64,000 nt of DNA from Clostridia bacterium (lineage in GTDB: Bacteria; Bacillota; Clostridia; UBA1381), in NCBI GenBank assembly GCA_017415105.1, contig JAFQJD010000005.1, forward strand, positions 41,471 through 105,470. Reading direction: 5' to 3'. A model generated the notes under the pieces. It was not told the origin of the DNA. It saw only the letters and a program-made list of their open reading frames with translations, and did not search any database. Positions 6,951 through 17,076 of this stretch are shown one piece after another. Made by a program: the position numbers and the translations under genes. How positions within the stretch are numbered: the first letter of the stretch is position 1; each line of letters begins with the position of its first letter.

Positions 6951-8093
6951 TTACTTTATATATGTGCGGTAAACAAGCAGTATGCTCTGCTCAACTGTGC
7001 AAAAGCTCTTCGGCGAAAGCTCTGTATCGCTCATTCCCTGCATAATTGCATTAGCATTAAGCCCTGTAACCGCATCCTTTGCCCAGTCTGAAACTGCATC
7101 TTTATCTGCAAACGCATCAAGTGTACCGTCAGCAGTTAAAATTTCTTTTTCAGTTTCTTTTTCTACATAATTTATTGCACGCCACAGCATTGTTGCAAGC
7201 TGTTCTCTTGTGAGAAGCCCGTACGGATTAAATTCCGTGTCCGATACACCGTCAACCACGCCTATGCCGTATGCTTTTGCAACCGCTGTATCCTTGCAGT
7301 CTGTAAATGCTGTCTTGGGAACATCAAGTGTTTTTTCTGTTGCCTTTTCTACATAATTTACAACAAGCTGTGCAAACTGCTCACGTGTCATTACCGCTCC
7401 CCATTCGGGATCAAAGCTCATTTCGGGGATAAGCTCTGCCTTATCTGCAAGCTCTATCTCCTCTATTGCCCAGCTACTCGGATTTATATATGCCTCAACC
7501 TCTTCGTTTGACGGTCTGTATTCAGGTCTATATGCCTTTAGGAGTGTCCATACGCCGTTGTCAAGCTTTTTGACTATAATTGAGCGGTTTTCATTCGGGT
7601 TAATATTGCCATGCACCATATTGTCAAACAACACAAAGTATATATCGTCCGATACGCGATAAAACTCGTTTATTGAACAAAAGGTAACATATATGTACGG
7701 ATGTATCACATGATGAGTATAAAAATATCCGTTTTCAATATACTGTCCGAAATCTTCTGAACCTCTTTCATTGGTCTTGCTATAATCTATAGTTTTTCCA
7801 AACATTTCATTTGTCATTCTTGTAAAATCAGATAACTTCCAATAATACGGGTCATTCATCCCGCCATCTGACATTCTATTGTACTCCCCTGTACTCCAAA
7901 AAGGCATTATTGCCGCACCATAAATGCTATCATCACTGATGTCCTTATAATCATACTCCCAATTCATAAATGTCCACGAATTAAACAGAGCATCCTGCTC
8001 GCTCTCGCTTATCTCTGCCCGTTTCCATTCTGCTGCATTAACTGCAGTTGTACACATAAGTGCCGCAAGTATTGCTGAAATTATCTTTTTCAT
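6951..8093 (-). CDS. secreted SLH-domain protein, N-terminal region of unknown function (380 aa)
   Basis: Exported protein predicted to attach to the cell wall. It has a signal peptide (MKKIISAILAALMCTTAVNA, cleavage before AEW), a central region (about 22-235) that I do not recognise, rich in Tyr, Trp and Asp, and C-terminal S-layer homology repeats (about 238-380) with FNPYGLLTREQLATMLWRA and LSPKSFCTVEQSILLVYRTY. The SLH pattern is fairly degenerate, so binding to pyruvylated wall polymer is likely but not certain. The start is supported by AAAGGG. A TTGCAA-17-TATAAT promoter lies upstream, back to back with the pnuC promoter. Two other SLH proteins are in this window. Confidence 0.8.
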   Translation of the reverse strand: MKKIISAILAALMCTTAVNAAEWKRAEISESEQDALFNSWTFMNWEYDYKDISDDSIYGAAIMPFWSTGEYNRMSDGGMNDPYYWKLSDFTRMTNEMFGKTIDYSKTNERGSEDFGQYIENGYFYTHHVIHPYIYVTFCSINEFYRVSDDIYFVLFDNMVHGNINPNENRSIIVKKLDNGVWTLLKAYRPEYRPSNEEVEAYINPSSWAIEEIELADKAELIPEMSFDPEWGAVMTREQFAQLVVNYVEKATEKTLDVPKTAFTDCKDTAVAKAYGIGVVDGVSDTEFNPYGLLTREQLATMLWRAINYVEKETEKEILTADGTLDAFADKDAVSDWAKDAVTGLNANAIMQGMSDTELSPKSFCTVEQSILLVYRTYIK

Positions 8094-8127
8094 TTGAAAT
8101 TATCCCTTTCAGTTAAATTATACATCA

Positions 8128-8156
8128 ATTATAACATATATTTTTGTGCTTTGCAA
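8128..8156 (-). promoter_or_regulatory. promoter of the SLH gene (and possibly coaX)
   Basis: On the minus strand TTGCAA, 17 bp, TATAAT. The start would be about 30 bases before the SLH start codon. Confidence 0.8.
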
Positions 8157-8165
8157 TAATAAACC

Positions 8166-8194
8166 TTGCATTTCTGCTCATTGTATGCTATAAT
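8166..8194 (+). promoter_or_regulatory. promoter of pnuC
   Basis: TTGCAT, 17 bp, TATAAT. The predicted transcript start near 8201 gives a leader of about 117 bases. Confidence 0.85.
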
Positions 8195-8200
8195 AATCAC

Positions 8201-8313
8201 ATAATTAAACACTATTACTGCCACCGGGTAGTAAAAAATGCAGAAAGCATTCGTTTGTACATCGTTAGGTCTTTGAAGATGTGCAGAAAACGAACGCTTA
8301 TTTTTTTGGAGGG
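8201..8313 (+). promoter_or_regulatory. attenuator/riboswitch-like leader of pnuC
   Basis: Three hairpins in a row. P1: TTACTGCC (8215-8222)/GGTAGTAA (8227-8234) with loop ACCG. P2: AATGC (8237-8241)/GCATT (8247-8251) with loop AGAAA. A long terminator-like hairpin pairs 8246-8263 with 8278-8298 and is followed by T-A-T7, directly against the GGAGGG site of pnuC. The bases GCATT are used by both P2 and the terminator, so the two cannot form together, the usual logic of a transcription attenuator. Regulation by an NAD-related ligand would fit the gene but is inference. I could not match the known NAD+ riboswitches. Confidence 0.65.
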
Positions 8314-8317
8314 TTAT

Positions 8318-8998
8318 ATGTTCAGATATTTTTCAAAGGCAGAGCTTATATTATGGTTTTCGTCTGTATTCTTTATACTTGCATCATTCCTTATTTTTGA
8401 CAGAGAAAACTATCTTACACTCACCGCATCACTTATCGGTGCAACATCACTTATCCTAAACGCAAAAGGAAATCCGCTGGGGCAACTGCTTATTATTATA
8501 TTCAGCCTGCTTTACGGCTATATATCACTGTCCTTTAAATACTACGGCGAAATGATAACATATGTTGGTATGAGTGCACCTATGGCGTTATTTGCACTTA
8601 TTGCATGGTTGAGAAATCCGTATAACGGAAACCGTGCCGAGGTTCGTGTGGGGTATATGTCAAAAAGAGATGTTGTTTTTATGATTATACTCACCGTCAT
8701 CGTTACCGTTATTTTCTATTTCATATTGCGTGCGTTTGATACGGCAAATCTTATACCGAGTACACTGTCTGTTACCACAAGCTTTCTTGCGGTCTATCTC
8801 ACGTTCAGGCGAAATGAATATTATGCCCTTTGCTATGCGGCAAATGATATTGTTTTAATAGTACTGTGGGTTCTTGCGGCAATGAAAGATATTTCATATC
8901 TTTCGGTTATAATTTGTTTTATCGCATTTCTCGCAAACGACCTTTACGGATTTTATAACTGGAAAAAAATGAAGAAACGTCAAAAAAGCGGTTGCTGA
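8318..8998 (+). CDS. pnuC: PnuC-family nicotinamide riboside/NMN transporter
   Basis: Facilitator for a vitamin precursor, most likely nicotinamide riboside. The 226-aa protein has about seven hydrophobic segments and the family stretch LILNAKGNPLGQLL, followed by YYGEMITYVGMSAPMAL, WLRNPYNGN with basic residues, and a C-terminal ANDLYGFYNWKKMKKRQ. ATG at 8318 follows GGAGGG (8308-8313); a longer frame from 8144 would translate through the promoter and leader and is rejected. Substrate within the Pnu family (riboside, thiamine or riboflavin) cannot be fixed from sequence alone. It is a single-gene unit with its own promoter, regulated leader and terminator. Confidence 0.88.
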   Translation: MFRYFSKAELILWFSSVFFILASFLIFDRENYLTLTASLIGATSLILNAKGNPLGQLLIIIFSLLYGYISLSFKYYGEMITYVGMSAPMALFALIAWLRNPYNGNRAEVRVGYMSKRDVVFMIILTVIVTVIFYFILRAFDTANLIPSTLSVTTSFLAVYLTFRRNEYYALCYAANDIVLIVLWVLAAMKDISYLSVIICFIAFLANDLYGFYNWKKMKKRQKSGC

Positions 8999-9011
8999 TG
9001 CAACCGCTTTT
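8984..9011. terminator. bidirectional terminator between pnuC and coaD
   Basis: AAAAGCGGTTGC-TGAT-GCAACCGCTTTT, with the pnuC stop codon in the loop. A-tract and T-tract flank the stem, so it can serve both convergent genes. Confidence 0.85.
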
Positions 9012-9014
9012 AAG

Positions 9015-9497
9015 TTAATCAGTATTTACTTTTTTCATAACCTCCAGCACGGGCTTTGGGATGTATTTTGATACATCTTTTCCATATGCATTGAGTTCCT
9101 TTACCATTGACGATGATAATGCCACATTCTCGGCACGGAAATATACATACTCCAGACCGGGGTTTATAAGCTTATTGACTTCTGCGATATTTTCCTCGTA
9201 ATTGTAGTCCATATTATTTCTGAGGCCACGAATCATATATCCTATATTCTTTTCGTTCGTATATTCCGCAACAAGTCCTTCATAAACATATACTTCACAG
9301 TTTGAAATGTTATTTTCCTGCAATGTTTTTTCTATAGCAGTTTTCATCTGCTCACTGTCATAGGTTCTGTTTTTAGTCGCATTAACACCGATTAAAATAT
9401 GAACCTTATCAAACAGCTTCGAGCCCTTTAAAACCACATCAAGATGCCCGTTTGTGAACGGGTCAAAAGAACCCGGATAAATCGCTATATTACTCAT
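9015..9497 (-). CDS. coaD: phosphopantetheine adenylyltransferase
   Basis: Transfers AMP from ATP to 4'-phosphopantetheine, the penultimate step of CoA synthesis. The 160-aa protein has the nucleotidyltransferase motif YPGSFDPFTNGH (His18), RGLRNNMDYNYE, and the ISSS/TSS-type motif as ALSSSMVKEL. Length is exactly that of the family. ATG at 9497 follows CAGGAGG. The gene lies between the terminators at 8984-9011 and 9537-9564 and has no obvious promoter of its own, so some readthrough from gdhA is possible. Confidence 0.97.
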   Translation of the reverse strand: MSNIAIYPGSFDPFTNGHLDVVLKGSKLFDKVHILIGVNATKNRTYDSEQMKTAIEKTLQENNISNCEVYVYEGLVAEYTNEKNIGYMIRGLRNNMDYNYEENIAEVNKLINPGLEYVYFRAENVALSSSMVKELNAYGKDVSKYIPKPVLEVMKKVNTD

Positions 9498-9536
9498 TCC
9501 GGCTCGCCTCCTGAACTTTTCTTTCGGTTTTTACAT

Positions 9537-9564
9537 AAAAAGCGGTCGCATTTGCAACCGCTTT
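9537..9564 (-). terminator. terminator after gdhA
   Basis: On the minus strand AAAGCGGTTGC-AAAT-GCGACCGCTTT with one mismatch, followed by TT. Its stem closely resembles the terminator at 8984-9011. Confidence 0.75.
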
Positions 9565-9574
9565 ATAGTCTCAA

Positions 9575-10918
9575 TTAGCAGATACCCTGAGCCATCATTG
9601 CGTCTGCAATCTTCTGGAATCCTGCGATATTTGCACCTGCAAGAAGGTTGTAGCCTAAGCCGTACTCCTCTGATGCCTTTGCAGAACTATCGTGAATATT
9701 AACCATAATGTTCTCAAGCTGTGCATAAACCTGATCGGGTGAGAATACTGTATGACCTGCGTTCTGACCCATTTCGATACATGAACAAGCAACACCGCCT
9801 GCGTTTGCAGCCTTTGACGGGCCTATAACTACGCCGTTCTTCTGCAAGTATGAAAGTGCATCGTTTGTTGTAGGCATATTTGAGCCCTCGCAAATGAACT
9901 TACAGCCGTTTGCAACCATTTCTTCTGCTTCTTTCATTGTAATCTCATTCTGTGTAGCACACGGAATGTAAAGGTCAGCCTTAACACCCCACGGCTTCTT
10001 GCCCGGATAGAATGTAGCGTTCGGGAACTTCTCTGCATACGGAGCACAGATGTTCTTACCTGATGCTCTGAGCTCGAGCAAGTAATCCTCTTTCTCGCCT
10101 GCTGTTACACCGTCGGGATCGTAGATATAACCGTCCGGACCTGAAATTGTAACAACCTTTGCACCAAGCTGGTTAAGCTTCTGAACAGTACCCCATGATA
10201 CGTTACCGAAGCCTGAAACAACAACTTCCTTGCCCTTAAGCTCCTCGCCGAAGTGCTTGAGCATCTCTCTTGCAAAGAATACGATACCGTAGCCTGTAGC
10301 CTCTGTTCTGCCGTTAAGACCGCCGTATGCAAGACCCTTACCTGTAAGTACGCCCTCGTATACGTTCTTAAGTCTCTTATACTGACCGAACATATAGCCG
10401 ATTTCCTTTGCACCTACGCCAAGGTCACCTGCAGGAACGTCTGTTTCTGCACCGATGTGACGGAAAAGCTCTGTCATAAATGACTGACAGAATCTCATAA
10501 TTTCTGCGTCTGACTTACCGTTCGGGTCAAAGTCTGAACCGCCCTTACCGCCGCCGATAGGTAGGCCTGTAAGACTGTTCTTGAATATCTGTTCAAAGCC
10601 AAGGAACTTTATAATTCCAAGATATACATTCGGAGCAAATCTCAAACCGCCCTTATAGGGTCCGATTGCACTGTTAAACTGCACTCTGAAGCCTCTGTTC
10701 ACCTGTACCTTGCCGTTGTCATCAACCCAGGGTACTCTGAACATAATCTGTCTTTCCGGCTCAACCAATCTCTCGAGTAGTGCACTTGCCTCGTATTCGG
10801 GGTGTTTTTCAAGTACAGGAGCGATAGAAGTCAAAACCTCTGTAACTGCCTGGATAAACTCCGGCTGCTCAGCATTCTTCTTTTCGAGTTCACTTAAAAC
10901 TCTTTCTACATAAGACAT
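9575..10918 (-). CDS. gdhA: glutamate dehydrogenase
   Basis: Interconverts 2-oxoglutarate plus ammonia and glutamate. The 447-aa length and sequence match the hexameric NADP-type bacterial enzyme: FRVQFNSAIGPYKGGLRF, KGGSDFDPNGKSDAEIMRF, the catalytic-site stretch DVPAGDLGVGAKEIGYMFG, and the dinucleotide fold VVVSGFGNVSWGTVQKL. ATG at 10918 gives MSYVERVLSELEKK and is preceded by AGGAGG; the longer frame to 10942 lacks a ribosome site. It has its own promoter (TTGCAC-17-TATAAT), divergent from hppA across a 240-base AT-rich gap. Coenzyme preference is inferred from overall similarity only. Confidence 0.96.
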   Translation of the reverse strand: MSYVERVLSELEKKNAEQPEFIQAVTEVLTSIAPVLEKHPEYEASALLERLVEPERQIMFRVPWVDDNGKVQVNRGFRVQFNSAIGPYKGGLRFAPNVYLGIIKFLGFEQIFKNSLTGLPIGGGKGGSDFDPNGKSDAEIMRFCQSFMTELFRHIGAETDVPAGDLGVGAKEIGYMFGQYKRLKNVYEGVLTGKGLAYGGLNGRTEATGYGIVFFAREMLKHFGEELKGKEVVVSGFGNVSWGTVQKLNQLGAKVVTISGPDGYIYDPDGVTAGEKEDYLLELRASGKNICAPYAEKFPNATFYPGKKPWGVKADLYIPCATQNEITMKEAEEMVANGCKFICEGSNMPTTNDALSYLQKNGVVIGPSKAANAGGVACSCIEMGQNAGHTVFSPDQVYAQLENIMVNIHDSSAKASEEYGLGYNLLAGANIAGFQKIADAMMAQGIC

Positions 10919-10973
10919 AATAAATCCTCCTTCTTCGTACATAAATTCTAATCTTTATGCACCTATGTGAATT

Positions 10974-11002
10974 ATTATACCATTTTTCGTGCCTGTGTGC
11001 AA
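10974..11002 (-). promoter_or_regulatory. promoter of gdhA
   Basis: Minus strand TTGCAC, 17 bp, TATAAT, about 50 bases before the start codon. Confidence 0.8.
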
Positions 11003-11096
11003 TAGAAATCAGAAAAAAAATTTTTTACAATTTGTAAAAATTCAATAGCATATGGAAAAAATTTTTGTAAAAATATTATGACAAAACCATTTTTTG

Positions 11097-11125
11097 TTGA
11101 CAAAATCATAAAAAAAGAGTAAAAT
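11097..11125 (+). promoter_or_regulatory. promoter of hppA
   Basis: TTGACA, 17 bp, TAAAAT. The stretch between this and the gdhA promoter is very AT-rich, with A and T tracts, and shows no further clear element. Confidence 0.8.
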
Positions 11126-11158
11126 GTATATAATAAATACAACATTGGAGGGAAAACT

Positions 11159-13237
11159 ATGAATTATGTTCCTGTAGCCGTACTTATCTGTGCGATTATC
11201 GCATTGGTATTTGCGGCAGTAAATTTCTATTCGGTTAAAAAGAAACCGGAGGGTACAGAGAAAATGGCAGAGATAAGTGCTAAAATCCGTAAGGGTGCTA
11301 TGGCATATCTCAAAAGACAGTATAAGACAGTAGGTATCTTCTTTGCTGTAATGTTTGTAATCCTTGCGATACTGGCATTTACCGGAATGCTTACGCCGTA
11401 TGTGCCGTTTGCATTCGTTACCGGCGGTTTCTTCTCAGCACTTTCAGGCTTTGTAGGTATGAAAATCGCAACCTATGCCAATTCAAGAACAGCTAACGGT
11501 GCAAGAGAGTCACTTAACAAAGGACTTAAAATCGCATTCTCATCAGGTGCTGTTATGGGTCTTACTGTTGTAGGTCTCGGACTTCTTGATATAAGCGTAT
11601 GGTTCATTCTTCTGAAGTTTGCGTTCAAGTTACCTATTGATGAGATTATGGCGGCTATGCTTACATTCGGTATGGGAGCATCGTCAATGGCACTGTTTGC
11701 ACGTGTCGGCGGTGGTATCTTTACAAAGGCGGCAGACGTTGGTGCAGACCTTGTTGGTAAGGTTGAGGTAGGTATCCCCGAGGATGACCCGAGAAACCCG
11801 GCTTGTATTGCCGATAACGTAGGTGATAATGTAGGTGATGTCGCAGGTATGGGTGCTGACCTTTACGAATCATATGTCGGCTCAATCATTTCCTGCGGTG
11901 CTCTTGCAGTTTCAGCAGGTCTCGGACTTAACGGCGTGCTTGTTCCTATGCTCATTGCAGCTATTGGTATTATTTCATCTATTATAGGTACATTCTTTGT
12001 AAGCACAAAGGAAAATGCTGACCAGAAAGCACTTCTCGGCTCATTAAGACGTGGTACGTATGCAAGCTCAATCATTTCTGCAATCGGCTCTGCAATACTT
12101 ATATACACACTTATTCCCGAGAACGCAAGCGTGTTCTGGGCAGTTGTATCCGGACTTGTTGCCGGAGTTCTGATCGGTTACTTTACAGAGTATTACACAT
12201 CAGACACCTATAAGCCCACAAAGGCACTTGCAGGCTCATCAGAAACAGGCTCTGCAACTATCATAATTGACGGTATTTCACTGGGTATGCTTTCAACCGC
12301 AATCCCCGTTATAATAATCGCAATTTCAATTATCATCAGCTTCTTTACAGCAGGTGGTGCAGGCTCATTTGCAAGCGGTCTTTACGGTGTAGGTCTTAGT
12401 GCAGTTGGTATGCTTTCAACACTCGGTATCACACTTGCAACAGATGCTTACGGTCCGGTTGCAGATAATGCCGGCGGTATTGCTGAAATGTCAGGTCTTG
12501 AGCCTGAGGTAAGAGAGAGAACAGACGCACTTGACTCTCTCGGTAACACAACTGCTGCAACAGGTAAGGGATTTGCTATAGGTTCTGCAGCATTAACAGC
12601 TCTTGCACTTATAGTTTCATACACTGATGAGGTTGAAAGTATGGTTGAACTAAACCTTTCAATCACCAATCCGGCAGTTCTTATAGGCTTGCTTATCGGT
12701 GCAATGTTGCCGTTCTTGTTCAGCTCAATGACAATGAAGGCTGTAGGACGTGCGGCACAGAAGATAGTTGTAGAGGTAAGACGTCAGTTCAGAGAAATTA
12801 AGGGACTTATGACAGGCGAAGCAGAGGCAGATTATGAAAGCTGTATTGATATCTGTGTTAAGTCATCACTCAAAGAAATGATTGCTCCTGCCGCACTCGG
12901 TATTGTAGCACCTATCGTAGTAGGCTTCGTGCTTGGCTGTAACGGTGTTGTAGGTATGCTTGCAGGTGCACTTGTATCGGGATTTGTTCTCGCAATTATG
13001 ATGTCAAACTCAGGCGGTGCATGGGATAATGCAAAGAAATATATCGAAGCAGGCAACTACAACGGCAAGGGCAGCGAAAACCACAAAGCAGCCGTTGTCG
13101 GCGATACTGTAGGTGACCCGTTCAAGGATACAGCAGGTCCGTCAGTAAATATTCTTATAAAGCTTTTAAGTATGGTTTCAATCGTATTTGCAACACTTAT
13201 TGCAAGCGGAAACCTTATGAGTTTGTTAGGTATGTAA
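11159..13237 (+). CDS. hppA: membrane-bound pyrophosphatase, K+-dependent type
   Basis: Integral membrane pump that couples PPi hydrolysis to outward Na+ and/or H+ transport. The 692-aa protein has about 16 hydrophobic segments and the PPi/Mg2+ motifs [18 protein letters not shown] and [18 protein letters not shown] third motif sits near the C-terminus ([16 protein letters not shown]). [10 protein letters not shown] carries Ala at the position where K+-independent enzymes have Lys (GNTTKA), indicating the K+-dependent class. The K+-dependent class includes both Na+ and H+ pumps, so the ion is not certain. The start is set by GGAGGG at 11147-11152. PPi from ppdK and biosynthesis could feed this pump. 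Confidence 0.96.
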   Translation: MNYVPVAVLICAIIALVFAAVNFYSVKKKPEGTEKMAEISAKIRKGAMAYLKRQYKTVGIFFAVMFVILAILAFTGMLTPYVPFAFVTGGFFSALSGFVGMKIATYANSRTANGARESLNKGLKIAFSSGAVMGLTVVGLGLLDISVWFILLKFAFKLPIDEIMAAMLTFGMGASSMALFARVGGGIFTKAADVGADLVGKVEVGIPEDDPRNPACIADNVGDNVGDVAGMGADLYESYVGSIISCGALAVSAGLGLNGVLVPMLIAAIGIISSIIGTFFVSTKENADQKALLGSLRRGTYASSIISAIGSAILIYTLIPENASVFWAVVSGLVAGVLIGYFTEYYTSDTYKPTKALAGSSETGSATIIIDGISLGMLSTAIPVIIIAISIIISFFTAGGAGSFASGLYGVGLSAVGMLSTLGITLATDAYGPVADNAGGIAEMSGLEPEVRERTDALDSLGNTTAATGKGFAIGSAALTALALIVSYTDEVESMVELNLSITNPAVLIGLLIGAMLPFLFSSMTMKAVGRAAQKIVVEVRRQFREIKGLMTGEAEADYESCIDICVKSSLKEMIAPAALGIVAPIVVGFVLGCNGVVGMLAGALVSGFVLAIMMSNSGGAWDNAKKYIEAGNYNGKGSENHKAAVVGDTVGDPFKDTAGPSVNILIKLLSMVSIVFATLIASGNLMSLLGM

Positions 13238-13244
13238 ATCAAAC

Positions 13245-13278
13245 AAAAATGGTTGAGCAACTGCTCAACCATTTTTTT
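13245..13278. terminator. bidirectional terminator between hppA and the GH26-like gene
   Basis: AAAAATGGTTGAGCA pairs with TGCTCAACCATTTTT. A-tract and T-tract flank both sides of the stem; the two genes converge here. Confidence 0.9.
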
Positions 13279-15223
13279 ATTTGTTAATTACCTTATACAG
13301 TCTTTCCATCATTATAGCGGCATCGCCGCGGCTCACAAGCCCGTCACCGTAGAACATCCCGTCCTCACGGTCAAGAATAATTCCACTCTCTTTTGCAATC
13401 TTTATATAGTCTATTGCCCAGTCGGTGAGCTTATCAGAATAAGTAAGCTCAACATCGCCTACTGTTACATCAGGCTTGTTCTTTAATAAAATCCTTGCCA
13501 TAATTGCAATGAATTCGTTTCTTGTAACTGCGTTTTGACCTCGGAACGTGCCGTCCTCATAGCCGGTTATAAGTTCCTCGTTTACTGCAGCATTAACTGT
13601 TTTATAGTACCAGTCGTTTTCTGAAAGGTCTGTAAGACCACACGATTTATCACTTGGTGTAATGCCTGCAAGACGCATTAGCATTGTCGCGATTTCCGCA
13701 CGTGAGAGCCTGTTATCGGGTGCGAACATATTTCTTCCCACACCTTCAACTATGCCTTGCTGAGAAAGGAAACCAACCGCATTACGCATTTCGTTTGGCT
13801 TGTCTTTCATATCATCATAGCCACAAAGTCCGTTATCTTCTACGTCCTTGTACACACTTTTGTCATTGTTTGAAACAAGCTCGATATTATATGTCTTGCT
13901 TGTCGCAATCTTCTCACCGTCATAAATCTCACAGGTAAGTGTGTGCTTACCGTACGGGATATGCTCATTACCAAGCTTCAGCTCATATGGCGGCTCGGTT
14001 CTTTCACAAAGCCAGTTACCGTCCAGAAGATATCGCACAACAAGGTTCTGCTTTTTGTATCTGTAGGCATATGCCGAAACCTCAACATAATCTGTAAATA
14101 TCATACCGTCAACAAGCTCTGTATATGAATACGGTGCAGATGACGGATAATCCTTAAGATAAATCGGGTCTGCCGTAAGCGACTGCATCAGAGACAGCAG
14201 TGCGGGGTTATTCATCATATCATATCTGTATAAATCTCCCGGCACATACTGATTGAATGAGATTATACATTTATATTCCGGATACATTCTCGGTAAGTCC
14301 GAGTAATACATACGAAGCTGATGCTTTGCCCACTCGGTATAGTCTGTTCCGTCAGGCGATTCAAAGCCTACACCGCCCTCCGTTATCATTACGGGTTTTT
14401 TGATGTTGTTACGCTCCATAAAATCGTGAAGCATCTTTGCACGCATCGACGGGTTTGCATACGGTCCCATTATGAACGAGCGGTTTGCCGCATCGTCGTT
14501 ATTGGGATTACCCTGGAAATACGGCATAGTATAGAGGCTACAGCCTATCCAGTCAACATATTCATCGCCCGGATAGTATTCCTCAAATGTCGTATCAAGC
14601 CCACCGGTGTCGTTGGGTGCCCATACCATTGCGATATTCTCTTTTGTATGTGCATAGTCTGCCACGAAACGGAAGCAGTCAACAAATATTTCGGGGTAGT
14701 TGAAGTTATCGTCAATATTCATTTCCTTACCGAAAATGAGAAGTACGTCCTTGCCCCATGAGGCAACCTCATCTATATAGTTATAGATATAATTTGAATA
14801 GTCACGTATATCTATAATCTGCGAATTCTTTAATGCAAAGTTCCAGTTAAGACCGTAAAGCTCGGTATGATTGCTCGGAGTTTCCGGTTTTTCAATTCTT
14901 GCAACCTTATCATTCTTTATCTCTTCGGTCGGTATGAACCAGTCATAGCTCGTATCAAGTGCATTCTTGATATCGGGATATTTTCTGTCATACGGTGTAC
15001 CGATATATACGCCCGCCCTCGGCTCAAACTTCGCTCCGTAATATGGATAATAATCGGGTGTTGTTTTGACATATATTTTAAACTCATTTTCCAGAAGCAT
15101 CCTGTGCCGGACTTCCATCTCCCAACCTACCCACGAAAGTGATTTCGCAGATACAGACGCCGGCAATGCCGTAACAACCGTTGCAACACATAAAAGTGCT
15201 GTTATCAGTTTTTTTATTGTCAT
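13277..15223 (-). CDS. secreted GH26-like glycoside hydrolase with three SLH domains
   Basis: Likely cell-surface beta-mannanase or related endo-glycanase. Order: signal peptide ([26 protein letters not shown]), a TIM-barrel catalytic region (about 35-370) with [12 protein letters not shown] (candidate acid/base Glu), [19 protein letters not shown] and [12 protein letters not shown] (candidate nucleophile Glu), a small beta domain (about 385-460), and three SLH repeats (about 475-648) such as [20 protein letters not shown]. In place of the usual His before the acid/base Glu it has Lys, so substrate is uncertain. ATG at 15223 fits the signal peptide and an AAGGA site; the frame to 15322 would run through hairpin copy 1. 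Follows argS on the same strand. Confidence 0.8.
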   Translation of the reverse strand: MTIKKLITALLCVATVVTALPASVSAKSLSWVGWEMEVRHRMLLENEFKIYVKTTPDYYPYYGAKFEPRAGVYIGTPYDRKYPDIKNALDTSYDWFIPTEEIKNDKVARIEKPETPSNHTELYGLNWNFALKNSQIIDIRDYSNYIYNYIDEVASWGKDVLLIFGKEMNIDDNFNYPEIFVDCFRFVADYAHTKENIAMVWAPNDTGGLDTTFEEYYPGDEYVDWIGCSLYTMPYFQGNPNNDDAANRSFIMGPYANPSMRAKMLHDFMERNNIKKPVMITEGGVGFESPDGTDYTEWAKHQLRMYYSDLPRMYPEYKCIISFNQYVPGDLYRYDMMNNPALLSLMQSLTADPIYLKDYPSSAPYSYTELVDGMIFTDYVEVSAYAYRYKKQNLVVRYLLDGNWLCERTEPPYELKLGNEHIPYGKHTLTCEIYDGEKIATSKTYNIELVSNNDKSVYKDVEDNGLCGYDDMKDKPNEMRNAVGFLSQQGIVEGVGRNMFAPDNRLSRAEIATMLMRLAGITPSDKSCGLTDLSENDWYYKTVNAAVNEELITGYEDGTFRGQNAVTRNEFIAIMARILLKNKPDVTVGDVELTYSDKLTDWAIDYIKIAKESGIILDREDGMFYGDGLVSRGDAAIMMERLYKVINK

Positions 15224-15264
15224 ATATATCATCCTTTTTTGTGTCGTTTGATTTGGAAAGATGT

Positions 15265-15310
15265 GCTTGTGTAGAATGCATTTCAAAACGCAGTAGCATT
15301 CGTAGCAAGC
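15265..15310 (-). repeat. intergenic hairpin family, copy 1 (argS / GH26-like gap)
   Basis: Arms GCTTG and CAAGC flank a mismatched loop (TGTA opposite CGTA), then the conserved GAATGC/GCATTC stem closes on a loop beginning ATTTCA. This copy has the shortest lower stem of the five. On the minus strand it reads CGAATGCTA...TGAAATGCATTC, the same orientation as the other four. No T run follows. Confidence 0.7.
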
Positions 15311-15329
15311 ATTTCTTTTCAAATTGATT

Positions 15330-17030
15330 TTACATAGACTCTACTACTTCAATGCCCAACAGCCCAAGTGCAGATTTTATAACCGTGCACGTTGCATCAA
15401 CGATTGCAAGACGTGCTTTTTTGGTTTCTTCGTCTACATCATCACGCATAATCGGGTTTGTGTTGTAGAACTTATTAAACGCCTTTACAAGGCTTGTCAC
15501 ATATCTGTTTACATAGAACGGCTCGTTCTTGTCTGCCGCATCTGCCACAGCATCACCGAATGAATTGATGAGCTTAACAAGCGTATATGCATCATCCGAT
15601 ACTGCCTTTGTGAGGTCTGCATTACTGTAGTCCATGCCCTCTGCACGACGTAGTATACTCTTTCCGCGTGCATAGCCGTACATACAGTACGGTGCACTCT
15701 CACCGTCAAAGTCAAGCATTGTATCCCACGAGAACACAATATCCTTTTCACGTGAGTTTTTAAGGAATGTGTAAAGAATTGCACCGATGCCGATTTTCTT
15801 TGATACAGCATCAATATCGTCTACGTTTGCACCGTTATTTTCGATGATTGAACGTGTCTTTTCGATTGATTCGTTTAGAACATCCTCAAGGAAAACAACG
15901 TCACCGTGGCGTGTTGACATACTCTTGCCCGGAAGCTTCACAAGACCGAATCCGACGTGGACGCAGTCCTTGCTCCATTCCCAACCGGCACGCTTCATTG
16001 ACTCAAATATCTGTTTAAAGTGCAATGACTGCGGAAGACCGACAACGTATATGTTCTTATCAAAATTATATGTTCTGTGACGGTAAAGTGCCGCAGCAAT
16101 ATCACGGGTTGCGTAAATTGTTGCACCGTCAGACTTCAATATTATACACGGAGGCATATTCATATCCGAAAGGTCAACAACCTGTGCACCCTCACTCTCT
16201 GTAAGGATACCCTTATCACGTAGTATATCCACTACCTCGTCCATCTTATCCGAGTAGAATGCTTCGCCGTTATATGAATCAAACGACACGCCAAGCATAT
16301 CATATACACGCTTGAACTCGACAAGACTCTGGTCTTTAAAGTATTTCCAGAGCTCTGTGGTTTCGGCATCGCCGTCCTCAAGCTTTTTAAAATACTCACG
16401 TGCCTCGTCCTCAAGTGACGGGTCCTTTTCTGCTTCTTCGTGGAATTTTACATATATCTTTAACAGCTCATTTATCGGGTCTTTCTCGATTACCTTCGCA
16501 TCGCCCCACCGCTTGTACGCACTTATCAGCTTACCAAACTGTGTTCCCCAGTCTCCTAAATGGTTAAGCGACTGCACATCATAGCCAAGGAATTTATATA
16601 TTCTTGCAAGAGAATTACCAACCGCTGTTGAGAACAAGTGTCCTATGTGGAACGGCTTTGCAATATTGGGTGACGAATACTCAACAAGTACTGTCTTGCC
16701 GCTGCCCATTTCTGATTTTCCCCAGTCCTCACCTGCTTCTCTTGCGGCTTTGACTGTGTCTGAAATGAACAAAGCCTTGTTATAGAAAAAGTTAAGGTAT
16801 CCGCCGACCGCATCAACCTGCGAGATTGCTTCGTCTGATGAGAGCTGTTCTTTAAGCTCCTGTGCAATCATCGGCGGTGCTTTTCTCATCACCTTTGCAA
16901 GCGGAAAGCACGGAAACGCCAAATCGCCCAGCTTTTCATCGGGCGGGGTTTCAACTGCTTTTTCTATCGCTTCACGCTCAAGACCTGTAAGCTCCTGAAG
17001 CTTGTCAATAATATGTTCTTTAAAGTCCAT
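15330..17030 (-). CDS. argS: arginyl-tRNA synthetase
   Basis: Charges tRNA-Arg. The 566-aa class I synthetase has the N-terminal additional domain (about 1-110), VEYSSPNIAKPFHIGHLFS containing the HIGH motif, LNHLGDWGTQFGKLI, and MSTRHGDVVFLED in place of KMSKS, as is usual for this enzyme. The C-terminal DALR anticodon-binding domain ends in the typical way (ALGLLGIEVVESM). The start at 17030 lies some distance after GAAAGGAAA. The gene lies between two copies of the hairpin family: copy 2 separates it from glyA upstream and copy 1 from the GH26-like gene downstream. No T-box leader was seen. Confidence 0.97.
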   Translation of the reverse strand: MDFKEHIIDKLQELTGLEREAIEKAVETPPDEKLGDLAFPCFPLAKVMRKAPPMIAQELKEQLSSDEAISQVDAVGGYLNFFYNKALFISDTVKAAREAGEDWGKSEMGSGKTVLVEYSSPNIAKPFHIGHLFSTAVGNSLARIYKFLGYDVQSLNHLGDWGTQFGKLISAYKRWGDAKVIEKDPINELLKIYVKFHEEAEKDPSLEDEAREYFKKLEDGDAETTELWKYFKDQSLVEFKRVYDMLGVSFDSYNGEAFYSDKMDEVVDILRDKGILTESEGAQVVDLSDMNMPPCIILKSDGATIYATRDIAAALYRHRTYNFDKNIYVVGLPQSLHFKQIFESMKRAGWEWSKDCVHVGFGLVKLPGKSMSTRHGDVVFLEDVLNESIEKTRSIIENNGANVDDIDAVSKKIGIGAILYTFLKNSREKDIVFSWDTMLDFDGESAPYCMYGYARGKSILRRAEGMDYSNADLTKAVSDDAYTLVKLINSFGDAVADAADKNEPFYVNRYVTSLVKAFNKFYNTNPIMRDDVDEETKKARLAIVDATCTVIKSALGLLGIEVVESM

Positions 17031-17076
17031 TGTTTAAATGTTTTCCTTTCAAAAATTGAAAAAAGCTCATTAAACT

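Noticed and set aside
15265..15310. Intergenic hairpins read as rho-independent terminators
   Set aside because: All five copies lack a T run on either strand and have internal loops; true terminators elsewhere in the window have long A/T tracts.
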